A stretch of DNA of 64,000 nucleotides, taken from positions 1 through 64,000 of the forward strand of contig NZ_KB889683.1 in assembly GCF_000372745.1 (NCBI RefSeq), read 5' to 3'. Origin of the DNA: Embleya scabrispora DSM 41855. Its GTDB lineage: Bacteria > Actinomycetota > Actinomycetes > Streptomycetales > Streptomycetaceae. A program made the position numbers and the translations under genes. Below are positions 34,651 through 43,730 of this stretch, piece after piece. Each line of letters opens with the position of its first letter. The first letter of the stretch is position 1. The notes beneath the pieces were generated by a model, which was not told where the DNA came from, made no database searches, and was given only the letters and a program-made list of their open reading frames with translations.

Positions 34651-34792
34651 GTCGAAACCGCCCTGCGCACCGATTCCCTGTGCGTCGAATCGAATCGGCG
34701 AGGGGCTGCCTTCGCCGGGTTACCGAGCAGTAGGATCGCCGGATCGCGAGATCTCGTGGCATGCCTCCTGCCCGCCCGGCGAAGGGTCCCCC

Positions 34793-36538
34793 GTGTTCGA
34801 CTACGACGTTCTGGTCATCGGTTCGGGTTTCGGCGGTTCGGTCGCGGCGTTGCGGCTGACCGAGAAGGGCTATCGGGTCGGCGTCCTGGAGGCGGGTCGG
34901 CGCTTCGCCGACGCGGATTTCCCCAAGACCTCATGGCAGTTGCGCGACTTCCTGTGGGCACCGGCGCTGGGCCTGACCGGCATCCAGCGCATCCACGTGC
35001 TCAAGGACGTGGTGGTGCTGGCCGGAGCGGGCGTGGGGGGTGGTTCGCTGAACTACGCGAACACGCTCTACGAGCCGCCGCAGCCGTTCTTCGACGACCC
35101 GCAGTGGGGTCGCATCACCGACTGGCACGCCGAACTCGCACCGTTCTACGCCCAGGCCAAGCGCATGCTCGGCGTGGTGACCAACCCGCACATGACGCCC
35201 GCCGACGAGCACATGAAGGCCGTCGCCGAGGACATGGGCGTGGGCGACACCTTCCATCTCGCGCCGGTCGGCGTGTTGTTTCCCGAGGGCGGGCAGCGGC
35301 CGGGCGAAGAGGTGGCCGACCCGTTCTTCGGCGGGGTCGGGCCGCGCCGGACCACGTGTACCGAATGCGGTTCGTGCATGACCGGTTGCCGGGTCGGCGC
35401 GAAGAACACACTGCTGAAGAACTACCTGTACCTGGCCGAACGAGCGGGTGCGGAGGTGCATGCGGAGCGTACGGCGCGCCGGGTTCGGCCGCTCGGCGCG
35501 GGGTGGCACGCGGACGGGTCCACCGGCGGCTACGCGGTGGAGACCGTACACAGCGGACCGGCGACGGCGCCGCGTATGCCCCGCACCTGGACCGCCGAGC
35601 AGGTGGTGTTCGCCGCGGGCACGCTGGGCACCCAGCGCCTGCTGCACCGGATGGCGGCCGAGGGTACGCTGCCGCACCTGTCCGGCACGCTCGGCCGGCT
35701 GACCCGGACCAACTCCGAGGCGCTGGTCGGCGCGGTCGCACCGACCACCGGGGTGATCGACGCGACGCGCGGGGTGGCCATCACGTCCTCGTGGCACCCG
35801 GACGCGGACACCCACATCGAACCGGTCCGCTACGGCAAGGGCTCCAACGCGATGGGGCTGTTGCAGACCCTGCTCACCGACGGGGACCGGCCGCGGGTCC
35901 GCCAATTGTTGCGCCAGTCGTTGCGGGACCCGGCCAAGCTGCGGCTGCTGAATGTACGCAACTGGTCCGAACGGGCGATCATCGCACTGGTGATGCAGTC
36001 CCGGGACAACTCGTTGACCGTGTACCGCAAGCGCGGCGTGTTCGGACGGACCCGGATCACCACCCGGCAGGGCCACGGCGAGCCCAACCCGAACTGGATC
36101 CCGGCCGGCCACGAGGCGGTACGCCGGATCGCGCAGCGGCTGGGCGGGGTGGCCGGCGGCACCTGGGGCGATCTGGCCAACGTGCCGATGACCGCCCACA
36201 TCCTGGGCGGCTGCGTGATCGGCGACTCGGCGACGACCGGGGTGGTCGACCCGTATCAGCGGGTGTACGGCCACCCCGGGTTGCATGTCCTGGACGGAGC
36301 GGCGGTCAGCGCGAATCCGGGCGTCAACCCGTCCCTGACCATCACCGCGCAGGCGGAACGCGCGACCGCGTTGTGGCCGAACCGCGGACAGGCCGACCCG
36401 CGGCCGGAGTTGGGTTCGCCCTACCGGCGGATCGCCTGCACCGCACCGGTGGCGCCGGTGGTCCCGGCGGGCGCGCCGGGGGCATTGCGACTGCCGATCG
36501 TCGAGGTGCGCTCGGGCCTGCGGCCGACGGACGATTGA
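34793..36538 (+). CDS. GMC-type FAD oxidoreductase, ChoD/cholesterol-oxidase-like
   Basis: A 581-residue flavoprotein. FAD loop VIGSGFGGSVAALRL near the start, LAGAGVGGGSLNYANTLY for the GMC signature, and NPGVNPSLTITAQAERAT at the end. Between about 182 and 192 it carries TCTECGSCMTGCRVGAKNT, a CxxCxxCxxxC set resembling a [4Fe-4S] site; the same segment is, from memory, conserved in mycobacterial ChoD (Rv3409c-like) proteins. It may oxidise a sterol-like or other alcohol. A true Fe-S cluster is not certain. GTG 34793 follows GAAGGG. No steroid-degradation genes lie nearby. Confidence 0.87.
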   Translation: MFDYDVLVIGSGFGGSVAALRLTEKGYRVGVLEAGRRFADADFPKTSWQLRDFLWAPALGLTGIQRIHVLKDVVVLAGAGVGGGSLNYANTLYEPPQPFFDDPQWGRITDWHAELAPFYAQAKRMLGVVTNPHMTPADEHMKAVAEDMGVGDTFHLAPVGVLFPEGGQRPGEEVADPFFGGVGPRRTTCTECGSCMTGCRVGAKNTLLKNYLYLAERAGAEVHAERTARRVRPLGAGWHADGSTGGYAVETVHSGPATAPRMPRTWTAEQVVFAAGTLGTQRLLHRMAAEGTLPHLSGTLGRLTRTNSEALVGAVAPTTGVIDATRGVAITSSWHPDADTHIEPVRYGKGSNAMGLLQTLLTDGDRPRVRQLLRQSLRDPAKLRLLNVRNWSERAIIALVMQSRDNSLTVYRKRGVFGRTRITTRQGHGEPNPNWIPAGHEAVRRIAQRLGGVAGGTWGDLANVPMTAHILGGCVIGDSATTGVVDPYQRVYGHPGLHVLDGAAVSANPGVNPSLTITAQAERATALWPNRGQADPRPELGSPYRRIACTAPVAPVVPAGAPGALRLPIVEVRSGLRPTDD

Positions 36539-36645
36539 CGGCGGTCGGCGGTCGGGAGTCGGGCCGACGGCCGGCCGGGGGTTCGTGGCGACCCGGCACG
36601 CGGGTGGATCGCGTGCTCGGCCGGCCGGGGTGCCGGCCGGTCCGG

Positions 36646-39600
36646 CTACCCTCGTGCCGCGCGGGCCTGCGCTGCCCAGTGCTTCGCTCCCCAGGTGTCC
36701 GCGATCTCCGCGGCGCGGTCGAAGTGTTCGAGCGCTTCCGTCTCTCGGCCCAGGAAGCGGGCCAGCTCGCCCAGGGTGTGGGCGGGCGGCCGGATCGCCA
36801 GGGACAACCCCGCACAGGCGGGCGCGGCATCGCGCAGTGACAGCAGGGTCGGGTAGAGCGCGGCGGCCTCCTCGTGTTCGCCCAACGCCACCACCGCCGC
36901 CGCGCGCAGGACCGACATCGGGGTGTGGAAGAAGTCGCGGCGGATCGGCTCGATGACCGACCGGATCGCCCGCGCCTGCTCGATCCGGCCGTCGGCGGCC
37001 ACCGCGAGGGCACACAGGTCGGCCACGAACGGTCCGAAGCCGGCCAGCATCTCCGGTGCCTCCGGCGCGAGTTCCGCAATCCGGCCGCGGCTGAGCAGGA
37101 TCGTGGCGAGGGCGAGCCGGCGCAGGCCGTACGCGTGCAGCGAACCCTGCGCGATCATCGGCTCGGTGGCCCGGACGTAGCGCTCCTCGGCCTCCTCGAA
37201 ACGGCCGTCGATGTGTGCGAGGGCCGCGAGCGCGACGGCATCGACGCCGATCGCGTCCGGCATCCGGTACGCCTCGGCGATTGCCGCGCTCTCCTTCACC
37301 AACCGGCGCGCGACGGCCGGATCGTTGTGGTCGGCCGCAGCGGTGGCCAGGTTGTATCTGCCGTACCAGCGGTACTCCGGCAGATCGAACTCGTCCGCGA
37401 TCCGGGTTAGTTCGACGGAAACCTCGGCCCGGGCCGGCGCGTGCGGCAGGCTGTCCAGGTTGCCGGTGAGCGTGGTCAGGGTGAGTGCCCGCAGATCGGG
37501 ATCGCCCAGGTCGGCCGCGAGCGCGACGGCCTCCTCGGCCGCCGCGCTCGGGCTGGGGTCGACGTCCTCTCCCCTCAGCTCGCCGGCGTAGCCGACCAGC
37601 AGCCGGCATCGGGTCCGCGGGTCGAGGTCGGTCCGCGCGATCAGCCGGCGCAGCGCCGCCACCACGCCGAGGTCCAGGCTGCCGTACGGCCGGCTCTGCC
37701 ACGGCGTGGGCACCGTCCACGCGGTGAACGCGGCGATCGTCAGGTCGTCGCGGTGCGCCGACTCGGCCGCTTCGAAGGCGCGTTGCCGGGTCTGCCGGGC
37801 CGCCGCGACGTCGCCGGCGCGGACCTGGGCGCGCAGCAGCCGGCCGAACAGGTCGGCCCGTCGGCCGTCCCGGTCGCCGGCGGTGTCGGCGGGAATCCGG
37901 TCCAGGCATTCCAGTGCGCGGGCGAGCACGTCGACGGCCGTGTCGTGGGCGAAACGGCGCTCGGCCAACTCGGCTGCGGCGACGCACACTTCGACGGCCC
38001 GAGCCGCGGTGCCGGCGCCGGCCGCGTTGCCGTAGTGGTAGGCCAGCGCCGAGACGTCCCCGGTACCGAGCCGTTCCAGGGCGGCGGCGATTCGGGTGTG
38101 CATCCGGGTGCGGCGCAGCCCGCTCAGGTCGGCGACCATCGTGTCGCGGACCAGCGCGTGCACGAACCGCACTCGACCGGGGGCCGGTTCGGTGAGCAGG
38201 CCGGCGATCAGGCCGGCGTCCAACGCGTCCAGCACGCCGCCCTCTTCGACCTCGGCCGCGTCCACCAGCACGTCCACGTCCACCTCACGGCCCGCGACCG
38301 AGGCCAGCCGCAGCACCGCGACGGCCGGGTCGGGCAACCGGGCCAGCCGCCGGCGCAGCACGTCCCGGACCCCCTCGGGCACGTCGGAGAGCGCGACCAG
38401 GGCCCCTTCGCTGTCCAGCAGGCGGGCGCTCTCCCGGATGTAGAACGGGTTGCCGCCGGTGCGTTCGGCAAGCGCGGTGATCGTCGCGGGGTCGACGGGC
38501 GTCTGCGACACGGCGGCCACGACCCGGGCCACGGCGGCTTCCGGCAGGCCGGGCAGCGCCAGCCGGACCGGCGATCGGCGGGCCAGGCCGGCCAGGGTCT
38601 CGGTGAGCCGGCCGTCCACCTCGTCGGGACGGTACGCGGCGACCACGAACACCGGCGCCCCCGCGGCGTCGCCGTCGGCCGCGGCGGCGAGCAGGGCCAG
38701 CGTCTCGGCGTCGGCCCGGTGCAGGTCGTCCAGCAGGACGGCCAGCGGCCGGCGCCGGGCACCGGCCGCGAGCCAGGACCAGACCGCCCGGTGCAGCCGG
38801 AACCGGCCCGCCGCGGTGTCCTGTTCGGGCCCCTCGGTCGCGTCGTCGCCCAGCAGCGGCGCGAGTGCGGCGGCCGACTCGGGTGGCGGCGGCACGACCG
38901 CGGCGATCGACCGCAGTGCCTCCACCCACGCCCATGCGGGCGGTGCGCCGTCCACCTCGGGACAACGCCCGGTGGCCACGAGCAGCCCGGCCCGCTCCAG
39001 TTCACCGCCGAGCCGGCCCAGCAGCGCGGACTTGCCCAACCCGGCCTCGCCGGTGACCAGCGCGACCCGCAGGCCGGCCGACCCGGTCTGTCCGGCCGCG
39101 CCCAGCAGCGCGGCGAGTTCGTCCTCGCGCCCGACGAACAAATCGGCGGGGCCGCCGGGTCGCGGGTCGGCGGGTATCGCGCCGAACGCGGGCTCCGCGG
39201 TCGGGCCCCCCGGCGGCGGACGCTCGGGCCCGGCGTCGAAGCCGTCGCGGTCGGCGTAGCCACCGGGCGGGTCGCCGCCGAGGTCGGCTCGACCGGTCGC
39301 CGGTCTCGATGCGCCCTTGGCGGCGTCACCCTCCGCGTCGCCGACCGCGGGCCGGTCGCCGCCGGCCGCCGCGCCCACCGGCCCCGTCGCCGCGTGCAGT
39401 ACGTCCATGTGTCGACCCAGGATCGCCGCCTCGACCTCGGTGAGGGCGGGACCCGGGTCCAGGCCGACGTCGGCCGCCAGTACCGCGCGGGCCCGGCGCA
39501 GCGTGGCCAACGCGTCCGCCTGGCGGTTGTCCGCCCACAGCGCCAGTGCGTGCAGTCGCCACGCCTCCTCGCGCAACGGCGCCTCGCGGGTGAGCCGTTC

Positions 39601-40158
39601 GGCATCCGCCGCAGCGCCCGCCGCAGCGCCCGAGCGCAGGCCGGCGGCGATGTGCAACTCGCGTGCGCTCAGTTGCAGTTCACTCAGTCGGGCGGCCTCC
39701 GCGAGGGCCCACGGCTCATCCGAGGCGGCGGCGAACGCCGGGCCGCGCCACAGGGCCAGCGCCGCCTCGACCAGGGTTCGCGCCCGGGCCGGGTCGGTCT
39801 CGGCCGACTCCCGCGCGCTCCGGAGCAGGCGTTCGAAGCGCCACGCGTCCACCGCGTCGTCCGGCAGTCGCAACACGTATCCGGGCGCCGCGCTGACCAG
39901 GATCGTGGCCGGGGCTCGCCGCGGCCGACCCGGTTCGAGCAGACGACGCAGGTTGGACACGTACGCCTGAAGGGAGGTGACGGCCTGGGCGGGCGGTTCG
40001 CCGCGCCACAGGTCCTCGATCATCCGGTCGATCGACACGACCCGCCCGCGGGCGGCCACCAGGAGCGCGAGTACGGCGCGCTGACGCGGACCACCCAGTG
40101 GGACGGTCGCATCGTGCACTTCGGCCTCGAACGGGCCGAGCACGCGCAGGTACACCAT
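36646..40158 (-). CDS. Large SARP-type regulator with ATPase and TPR domains (AfsR-like)
   Basis: A 1170-residue regulator. An OmpR-like DNA-binding domain (about 1-95, LRVLGPFEAEV through SNLRRLLEPG) is joined to a BTAD domain (about 100-245). After a Gly/Pro-rich linker comes an AAA/NB-ARC-like ATPase (about 320-620) with Walker A GEAGLGKSALL and Walker B PLAVLLDDLHRAD, followed by a long helical TPR-like region to the end. This is the architecture of large actinobacterial SARPs such as AfsR-type and PimR-type activators of secondary metabolism. No biosynthetic cluster is adjacent, so it may act at a distance. ATG 40158. Confidence 0.92.
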   Translation of the reverse strand: MVYLRVLGPFEAEVHDATVPLGGPRQRAVLALLVAARGRVVSIDRMIEDLWRGEPPAQAVTSLQAYVSNLRRLLEPGRPRRAPATILVSAAPGYVLRLPDDAVDAWRFERLLRSARESAETDPARARTLVEAALALWRGPAFAAASDEPWALAEAARLSELQLSARELHIAAGLRSGAAAGAAADAERLTREAPLREEAWRLHALALWADNRQADALATLRRARAVLAADVGLDPGPALTEVEAAILGRHMDVLHAATGPVGAAAGGDRPAVGDAEGDAAKGASRPATGRADLGGDPPGGYADRDGFDAGPERPPPGGPTAEPAFGAIPADPRPGGPADLFVGREDELAALLGAAGQTGSAGLRVALVTGEAGLGKSALLGRLGGELERAGLLVATGRCPEVDGAPPAWAWVEALRSIAAVVPPPPESAAALAPLLGDDATEGPEQDTAAGRFRLHRAVWSWLAAGARRRPLAVLLDDLHRADAETLALLAAAADGDAAGAPVFVVAAYRPDEVDGRLTETLAGLARRSPVRLALPGLPEAAVARVVAAVSQTPVDPATITALAERTGGNPFYIRESARLLDSEGALVALSDVPEGVRDVLRRRLARLPDPAVAVLRLASVAGREVDVDVLVDAAEVEEGGVLDALDAGLIAGLLTEPAPGRVRFVHALVRDTMVADLSGLRRTRMHTRIAAALERLGTGDVSALAYHYGNAAGAGTAARAVEVCVAAAELAERRFAHDTAVDVLARALECLDRIPADTAGDRDGRRADLFGRLLRAQVRAGDVAAARQTRQRAFEAAESAHRDDLTIAAFTAWTVPTPWQSRPYGSLDLGVVAALRRLIARTDLDPRTRCRLLVGYAGELRGEDVDPSPSAAAEEAVALAADLGDPDLRALTLTTLTGNLDSLPHAPARAEVSVELTRIADEFDLPEYRWYGRYNLATAAADHNDPAVARRLVKESAAIAEAYRMPDAIGVDAVALAALAHIDGRFEEAEERYVRATEPMIAQGSLHAYGLRRLALATILLSRGRIAELAPEAPEMLAGFGPFVADLCALAVAADGRIEQARAIRSVIEPIRRDFFHTPMSVLRAAAVVALGEHEEAAALYPTLLSLRDAAPACAGLSLAIRPPAHTLGELARFLGRETEALEHFDRAAEIADTWGAKHWAAQARAARG

Positions 40159-40331
40159 CTCTCCCCCTTTACCCGACGCGGTTCGCGCGGCCCATCATCG
40201 GCGAGCCGCTCGCCGGACAACCCCGCCGGGCGGCTCCATGTTCCTTCCAGGATTCCTCCAAGAGGCCGGGACCAGGCTATGAGCATGCCCGGCGACACCC
40301 CGTCGAGGGCCCACCGAAGGGATCACCCACC

Positions 40332-41009
40332 ATGAGCGCCTCGTCCTCCTCGCCCGTCTCCCCCGCCTCGGCCGGCTTCGACACCCGGGAAATGGTGATC
40401 GTCCACCGCGGGCTGCGCCGCGAATCGCGCCTGCTGATCGAGTTGATCGCCGCCGTCGAGCCGGGCGACACCGCCCGGGCCAAGGTGCTCGCCGACCACT
40501 TCGACCTGTACCGGTTGGGCCTGCACGGCCACCACACCGGCGAGGACGAACTGCTGTGGCCGCCGCTGCTGGCGCGTGTCGACCTGGAGGCCGACCTGGT
40601 GTTGCGGATGGAGGCCCAGCACGAGCGGGTGGCCGGCTCGCTGACCACCGCCGGGGAGCTCATCGCGGCGTGGGCGCCCGGCGCGGGGGTCTCCGAGCGC
40701 GACGCGGCGGTGGCGGCGCTGGTCGAGCACCGCGCGGCGCTGGTCGAGCACCTCGACGAGGAGGAGGCCGAGCTGCTCCCGCTCGCACAGCGGCTGCTGA
40801 CCGCGCAGGAGTGGCAGGCGATGGGCGAGCACTTCGTGGAGACCACGCCCAAGCCGCAGATCCTGCTTCTGCTGGGCGTAGTGCTGGAGGATGCGGACGC
40901 CGCCGAGCGGGCCACGATGCTCGGTGGGTTGCCGCTCCCGGCCCGGCTGATCTGGCACCTGGTCGGCCGCCCGATGTACGCCCGCACCGTCCGCCGCGTC
41001 CGGGGGTGA
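40332..41009 (+). CDS. Hemerythrin HHE-domain protein
   Basis: A 225-residue helical protein with an HHE cation-binding domain. Probable iron ligands are His in VIVHRGLRR, His-Glu in LHGHHTGEDELLWP, His in EAQHERV and His/Glu in EHLDEEEAELLP. Actinobacterial members are thought to bind a di-iron centre that senses oxygen, NO or redox stress. The C-terminal 60 residues (from TPKPQ) form an additional helix pair. ATG 40332 is used; an in-frame start at 40279 is possible. Confidence 0.85.
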   Translation: MSASSSSPVSPASAGFDTREMVIVHRGLRRESRLLIELIAAVEPGDTARAKVLADHFDLYRLGLHGHHTGEDELLWPPLLARVDLEADLVLRMEAQHERVAGSLTTAGELIAAWAPGAGVSERDAAVAALVEHRAALVEHLDEEEAELLPLAQRLLTAQEWQAMGEHFVETTPKPQILLLLGVVLEDADAAERATMLGGLPLPARLIWHLVGRPMYARTVRRVRG

Positions 41010-41103
41010 GCAAGGGTGAACACCACGCCCGCCGGCCGGACGGCGACGCCCGTCTCCCGCGCGCTCTCGCGCACGAGTGCGGCCGATTGCATTGGATGGC
41101 CCC

Positions 41104-41649
41104 ATGAGCACCGCACTCGCCGTTCATCCCGCCCTGTCCCACCCCGAGTTCCTGGCCGAGCCCGTGGCCCGTGTCCTGGCCGGCTGGTCGACCGAGGCCG
41201 CCGACCTGGTCGAGGTCGCCGCGATCGATCCCGAACTGGCCGACACCGCCGCGTTCTGCGCGCGCTACGACGTGGCCCCGGCCGACGGCGCGAACTGCGT
41301 GGTGATCGCCGCCAAGCGTGGCGACACGGTCACCTACGCGGCATGTCTGATCACCGCCACCACCAGGGCCGACGTGAACGGCCTGGTCCGCCGGCACCTC
41401 GATGCCCGCAAGGCATCGTTCGCGCCGGTGGACACGGTGCTCGCCGCGACCGGGATGGAGTACGGCGGGATCACCCCGATCGGTCTGCCCGCGGACTGGC
41501 CGATCCTGATCGACGCGGCCGTCGCCGCTCATCCGCGCATCGTGGTCGGCTCCGGGATCCGCAGCTCCAAACTGTGGGTGCCCGGCCGGCTGTTGGCCGA
41601 ACTCCCGGGCGCACAGGTCCTGCCCGGCCTCGGCCTACCGCCGGCCTGA
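41104..41649 (+). CDS. YbaK/EbsC-family aminoacyl-tRNA deacylase-like protein
   Basis: A 181-residue protein of the YbaK/ProX fold. The conserved segment CVVIAAKRGDTVTYAACLIT contains the essential Lys of the deacylase active site, and FAPVDTVLAATGMEYGGITPIGLP is the family glycine loop. These proteins clear mischarged tRNAs in trans. The start ATG is at 41104 after a weak ribosome site; gene spacing from the hemerythrin-like gene is 94 bases. Confidence 0.88.
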   Translation: MSTALAVHPALSHPEFLAEPVARVLAGWSTEAADLVEVAAIDPELADTAAFCARYDVAPADGANCVVIAAKRGDTVTYAACLITATTRADVNGLVRRHLDARKASFAPVDTVLAATGMEYGGITPIGLPADWPILIDAAVAAHPRIVVGSGIRSSKLWVPGRLLAELPGAQVLPGLGLPPA

Positions 41650-41680
41650 TCCCGGCGTACCGCCGGCCCGACCGTCGGAT

Positions 41681-41715
41681 CGTCCTGCCCGCGCCGAGGG
41701 GACCCGGGCAGGACG
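41681..41715. terminator. Bidirectional terminator between YbaK and amidohydrolase genes
   Basis: CGTCCTGCCC (41681-41690) pairs with GGGCAGGACG (41706-41715) around a 15-base loop, 32 bases after the YbaK stop and 10 bases from the end of the convergent amidohydrolase. Confidence 0.65.
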
Positions 41716-41724
41716 AACGCGCCG

Positions 41725-43518
41725 TCAGCAGTGGTGCGTGAACAGCTTCGTTCCCACGCCCGAGGGCACCGGGACGGGCATCTCCTCGACGGGCGGGTGG
41801 ACCGTACGGCCCGCCTTGATCGTCTCCTCGATGGTGATCTCCCCGATCGCCTCACCCGCCACCGTCGCCGGATTCGCGCTCAGGATCACCAGGTCGGCCA
41901 GCTTGCCCACCTCGATGCTGCCCTTGTCGCCCTCCTCGCCGTACTGGTAGGCCGCGTTGATGGTGATCGACCGCACCGCGTCCGCTCCCGACACGCAATG
42001 GTGCTTGCCGAGGGTCATCCCCTTCCGGGTCTTCCGGGTGACCTGGCTGGACAGGATCGCGAGCGAACTCGGCCGGGCCACCGGCGCGTCGTGGTGGGAC
42101 GTGTAGACCATGCCGCGGGCCAGGGCCCACCCCGCGGGTGAGATTTCGACGGCGCGCTCTTCTCCGAGCACCGTCTCGTAGTACCAATCGCCCCAGTAGA
42201 ACGTGTGCATCGAGAAGAACGACGGGATGATGCCCAACCGGCGAAACTCCTCGATCTGGTCCTCACCCGCCGTCTGACAGTGGATGCCCGTCGTGCGCCG
42301 ATCGGCCGGCCTCGCCTCCTTGGTGGCGATCCGCACACAGCGGATGAATTGGGCGATCGCCGCGTCCCCGTTGACGTGCGCGATCACCTGCCAGCCGTGC
42401 CTGAAACCGGCCCGGACCTGGTCGAGGGCGTCCTCGTCCTCCAGCGCCGGGTAACCGCAGTACTCCTCGTCCGGATCGCCCGGCAGGGGCTTGTACGGCT
42501 CGCGCAGCCAAGCCGTCCGGCCCTGCGGGGAGCCGTCCAGGTTCAGCTTGATCCCGGCGGCCCGCAGGCCGTTCACGTACTCCGCGCTCGCCTCGACCAG
42601 ATGCGGCGTCTTGATCGCCTCGGCCGCCTTCACGTAGACGACGACGTCCAGGGGCAACGCCTTGGCCGCCGCGAGTGCGCGCAGATCGCCCAGCACCGCA
42701 AGTTCCGTGGCGCCCTCCTGCACCGTGGTGAAGCCGTAGCTCGCCGCCGCCTTCAGACCCTTGTCCAGGAAGCGCGCCCGGTCCTGCTCGGCGATGCCCA
42801 TGATGGCGCGACCGGAGGCGGGAAGGAACGCGGTCTCCTCCAACACCCCGTCCGGCTCGCCGAACGGCAGTACCGACTCGTCGCCGCGTCGGATCCTCCC
42901 GCCCTTCGGATCCTTCGTGGCGGCGCTGTACTCCAGGACCTCCAGCCCCTTGCTGTTCACCGCGCCCAGGTGGAACGACTGGTGGATGGCCAGCACCGGC
43001 CGCTCGGTGGAGACCCGGTCCAGGTCCTCCCGGGTCGGATGCAGCCCGCCGTCCAGCAGCGCGTCGTCGTAGCCGAACCCGACGATCCACCCGGATCGCC
43101 GGCCGACCTCGCCGTCCGCGAACTCGCGCAACTTGCGCACGATCGTGTCGATGTCCCCGACGTCGCCGTCCGGTTCGGGAAGCAGGTCGGCGATCGTCTC
43201 CTGGAGGCCGGTGCCCACCACGTGGCCGTGCGGGTCGATGAAGCCCGGCAGCAGCGCCCGGCCGGCCAGGTCGTACAGCACGGTCGCGGGCCCCTGCCAC
43301 CGCGCGAGCGCCTCGTCCAGGTTGCCGACGAAGACGATCCGGCCGTCCTTGACGGCGACCGCCTCGGGTCGCGCACCGGCCTCCGCCACGACCTCCTTCG
43401 GGCCGGGCCCACCCGCCACCGTCTCGATTTCGCCGCCGTGGAAGATCACATCGGCCGTTCCGGGGCCGGACCCCGTACCCGCTTCCGCGCCCGCTTCCGG
43501 CGCGAATTCGTTGGACAT
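41725..43518 (-). CDS. Amidohydrolase, YtcJ/N-substituted formamide deformylase-like
   Basis: A 597-residue metal-dependent hydrolase of the amidohydrolase 3 family. LLPGFIDPHGHVVG near residue 90 gives the HxH metal ligands, and HVNGDAAIAQF and GIHCQTA carry further family residues. The C-terminus returns to the beta-sandwich (GSIEVGKLADLVILSANP). Relatives hydrolyse N-substituted formamides or cyclic amides; no substrate can be inferred. It lacks a signal peptide. An acidic, Gly/Glu-rich stretch of about 20 residues precedes the core. Confidence 0.88.
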   Translation of the reverse strand: MSNEFAPEAGAEAGTGSGPGTADVIFHGGEIETVAGGPGPKEVVAEAGARPEAVAVKDGRIVFVGNLDEALARWQGPATVLYDLAGRALLPGFIDPHGHVVGTGLQETIADLLPEPDGDVGDIDTIVRKLREFADGEVGRRSGWIVGFGYDDALLDGGLHPTREDLDRVSTERPVLAIHQSFHLGAVNSKGLEVLEYSAATKDPKGGRIRRGDESVLPFGEPDGVLEETAFLPASGRAIMGIAEQDRARFLDKGLKAAASYGFTTVQEGATELAVLGDLRALAAAKALPLDVVVYVKAAEAIKTPHLVEASAEYVNGLRAAGIKLNLDGSPQGRTAWLREPYKPLPGDPDEEYCGYPALEDEDALDQVRAGFRHGWQVIAHVNGDAAIAQFIRCVRIATKEARPADRRTTGIHCQTAGEDQIEEFRRLGIIPSFFSMHTFYWGDWYYETVLGEERAVEISPAGWALARGMVYTSHHDAPVARPSSLAILSSQVTRKTRKGMTLGKHHCVSGADAVRSITINAAYQYGEEGDKGSIEVGKLADLVILSANPATVAGEAIGEITIEETIKAGRTVHPPVEEMPVPVPSGVGTKLFTHHC

Positions 43519-43730
43519 CCCCGCTCACCCTCTCCTTCATTGCCTCGACGATCGTGTCGCTATGCAGTCTGTCGACAACTCAGCGTGACAGCGAAGGTGA
43601 AATTCGGACATCCTGTGCGCGGCGGGCGGCCGAGGGGCGAAGGACGGCACGGAAAGTCGACCGGCGTCCCGGGTCCCTCCTCCGGGCCGATCGTCTCCGG
43701 GCCGGTACCCCCGCGTGGCCCGACCATCGG

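Noticed and set aside
36566-36640. GGCCGGCCGGGG-type repeats between the GMC and SARP genes, considered as a repeat element or terminator.
   Set aside because: Short, low-complexity GC-rich repeats without a clear stem; not distinguishable from background composition.
34931-37987. A 1018-codon minus-strand frame spanning the GMC gene and the end of the SARP gene.
   Set aside because: It runs antisense to the GMC enzyme and in a wrong frame of the SARP gene; composition is shadow-like.
37441-40335. A 964-codon plus-strand frame antisense to the SARP regulator.
   Set aside because: Low-complexity Arg/Gly/Gln translation without motifs; the minus-strand frame has clear SARP, ATPase and TPR features.
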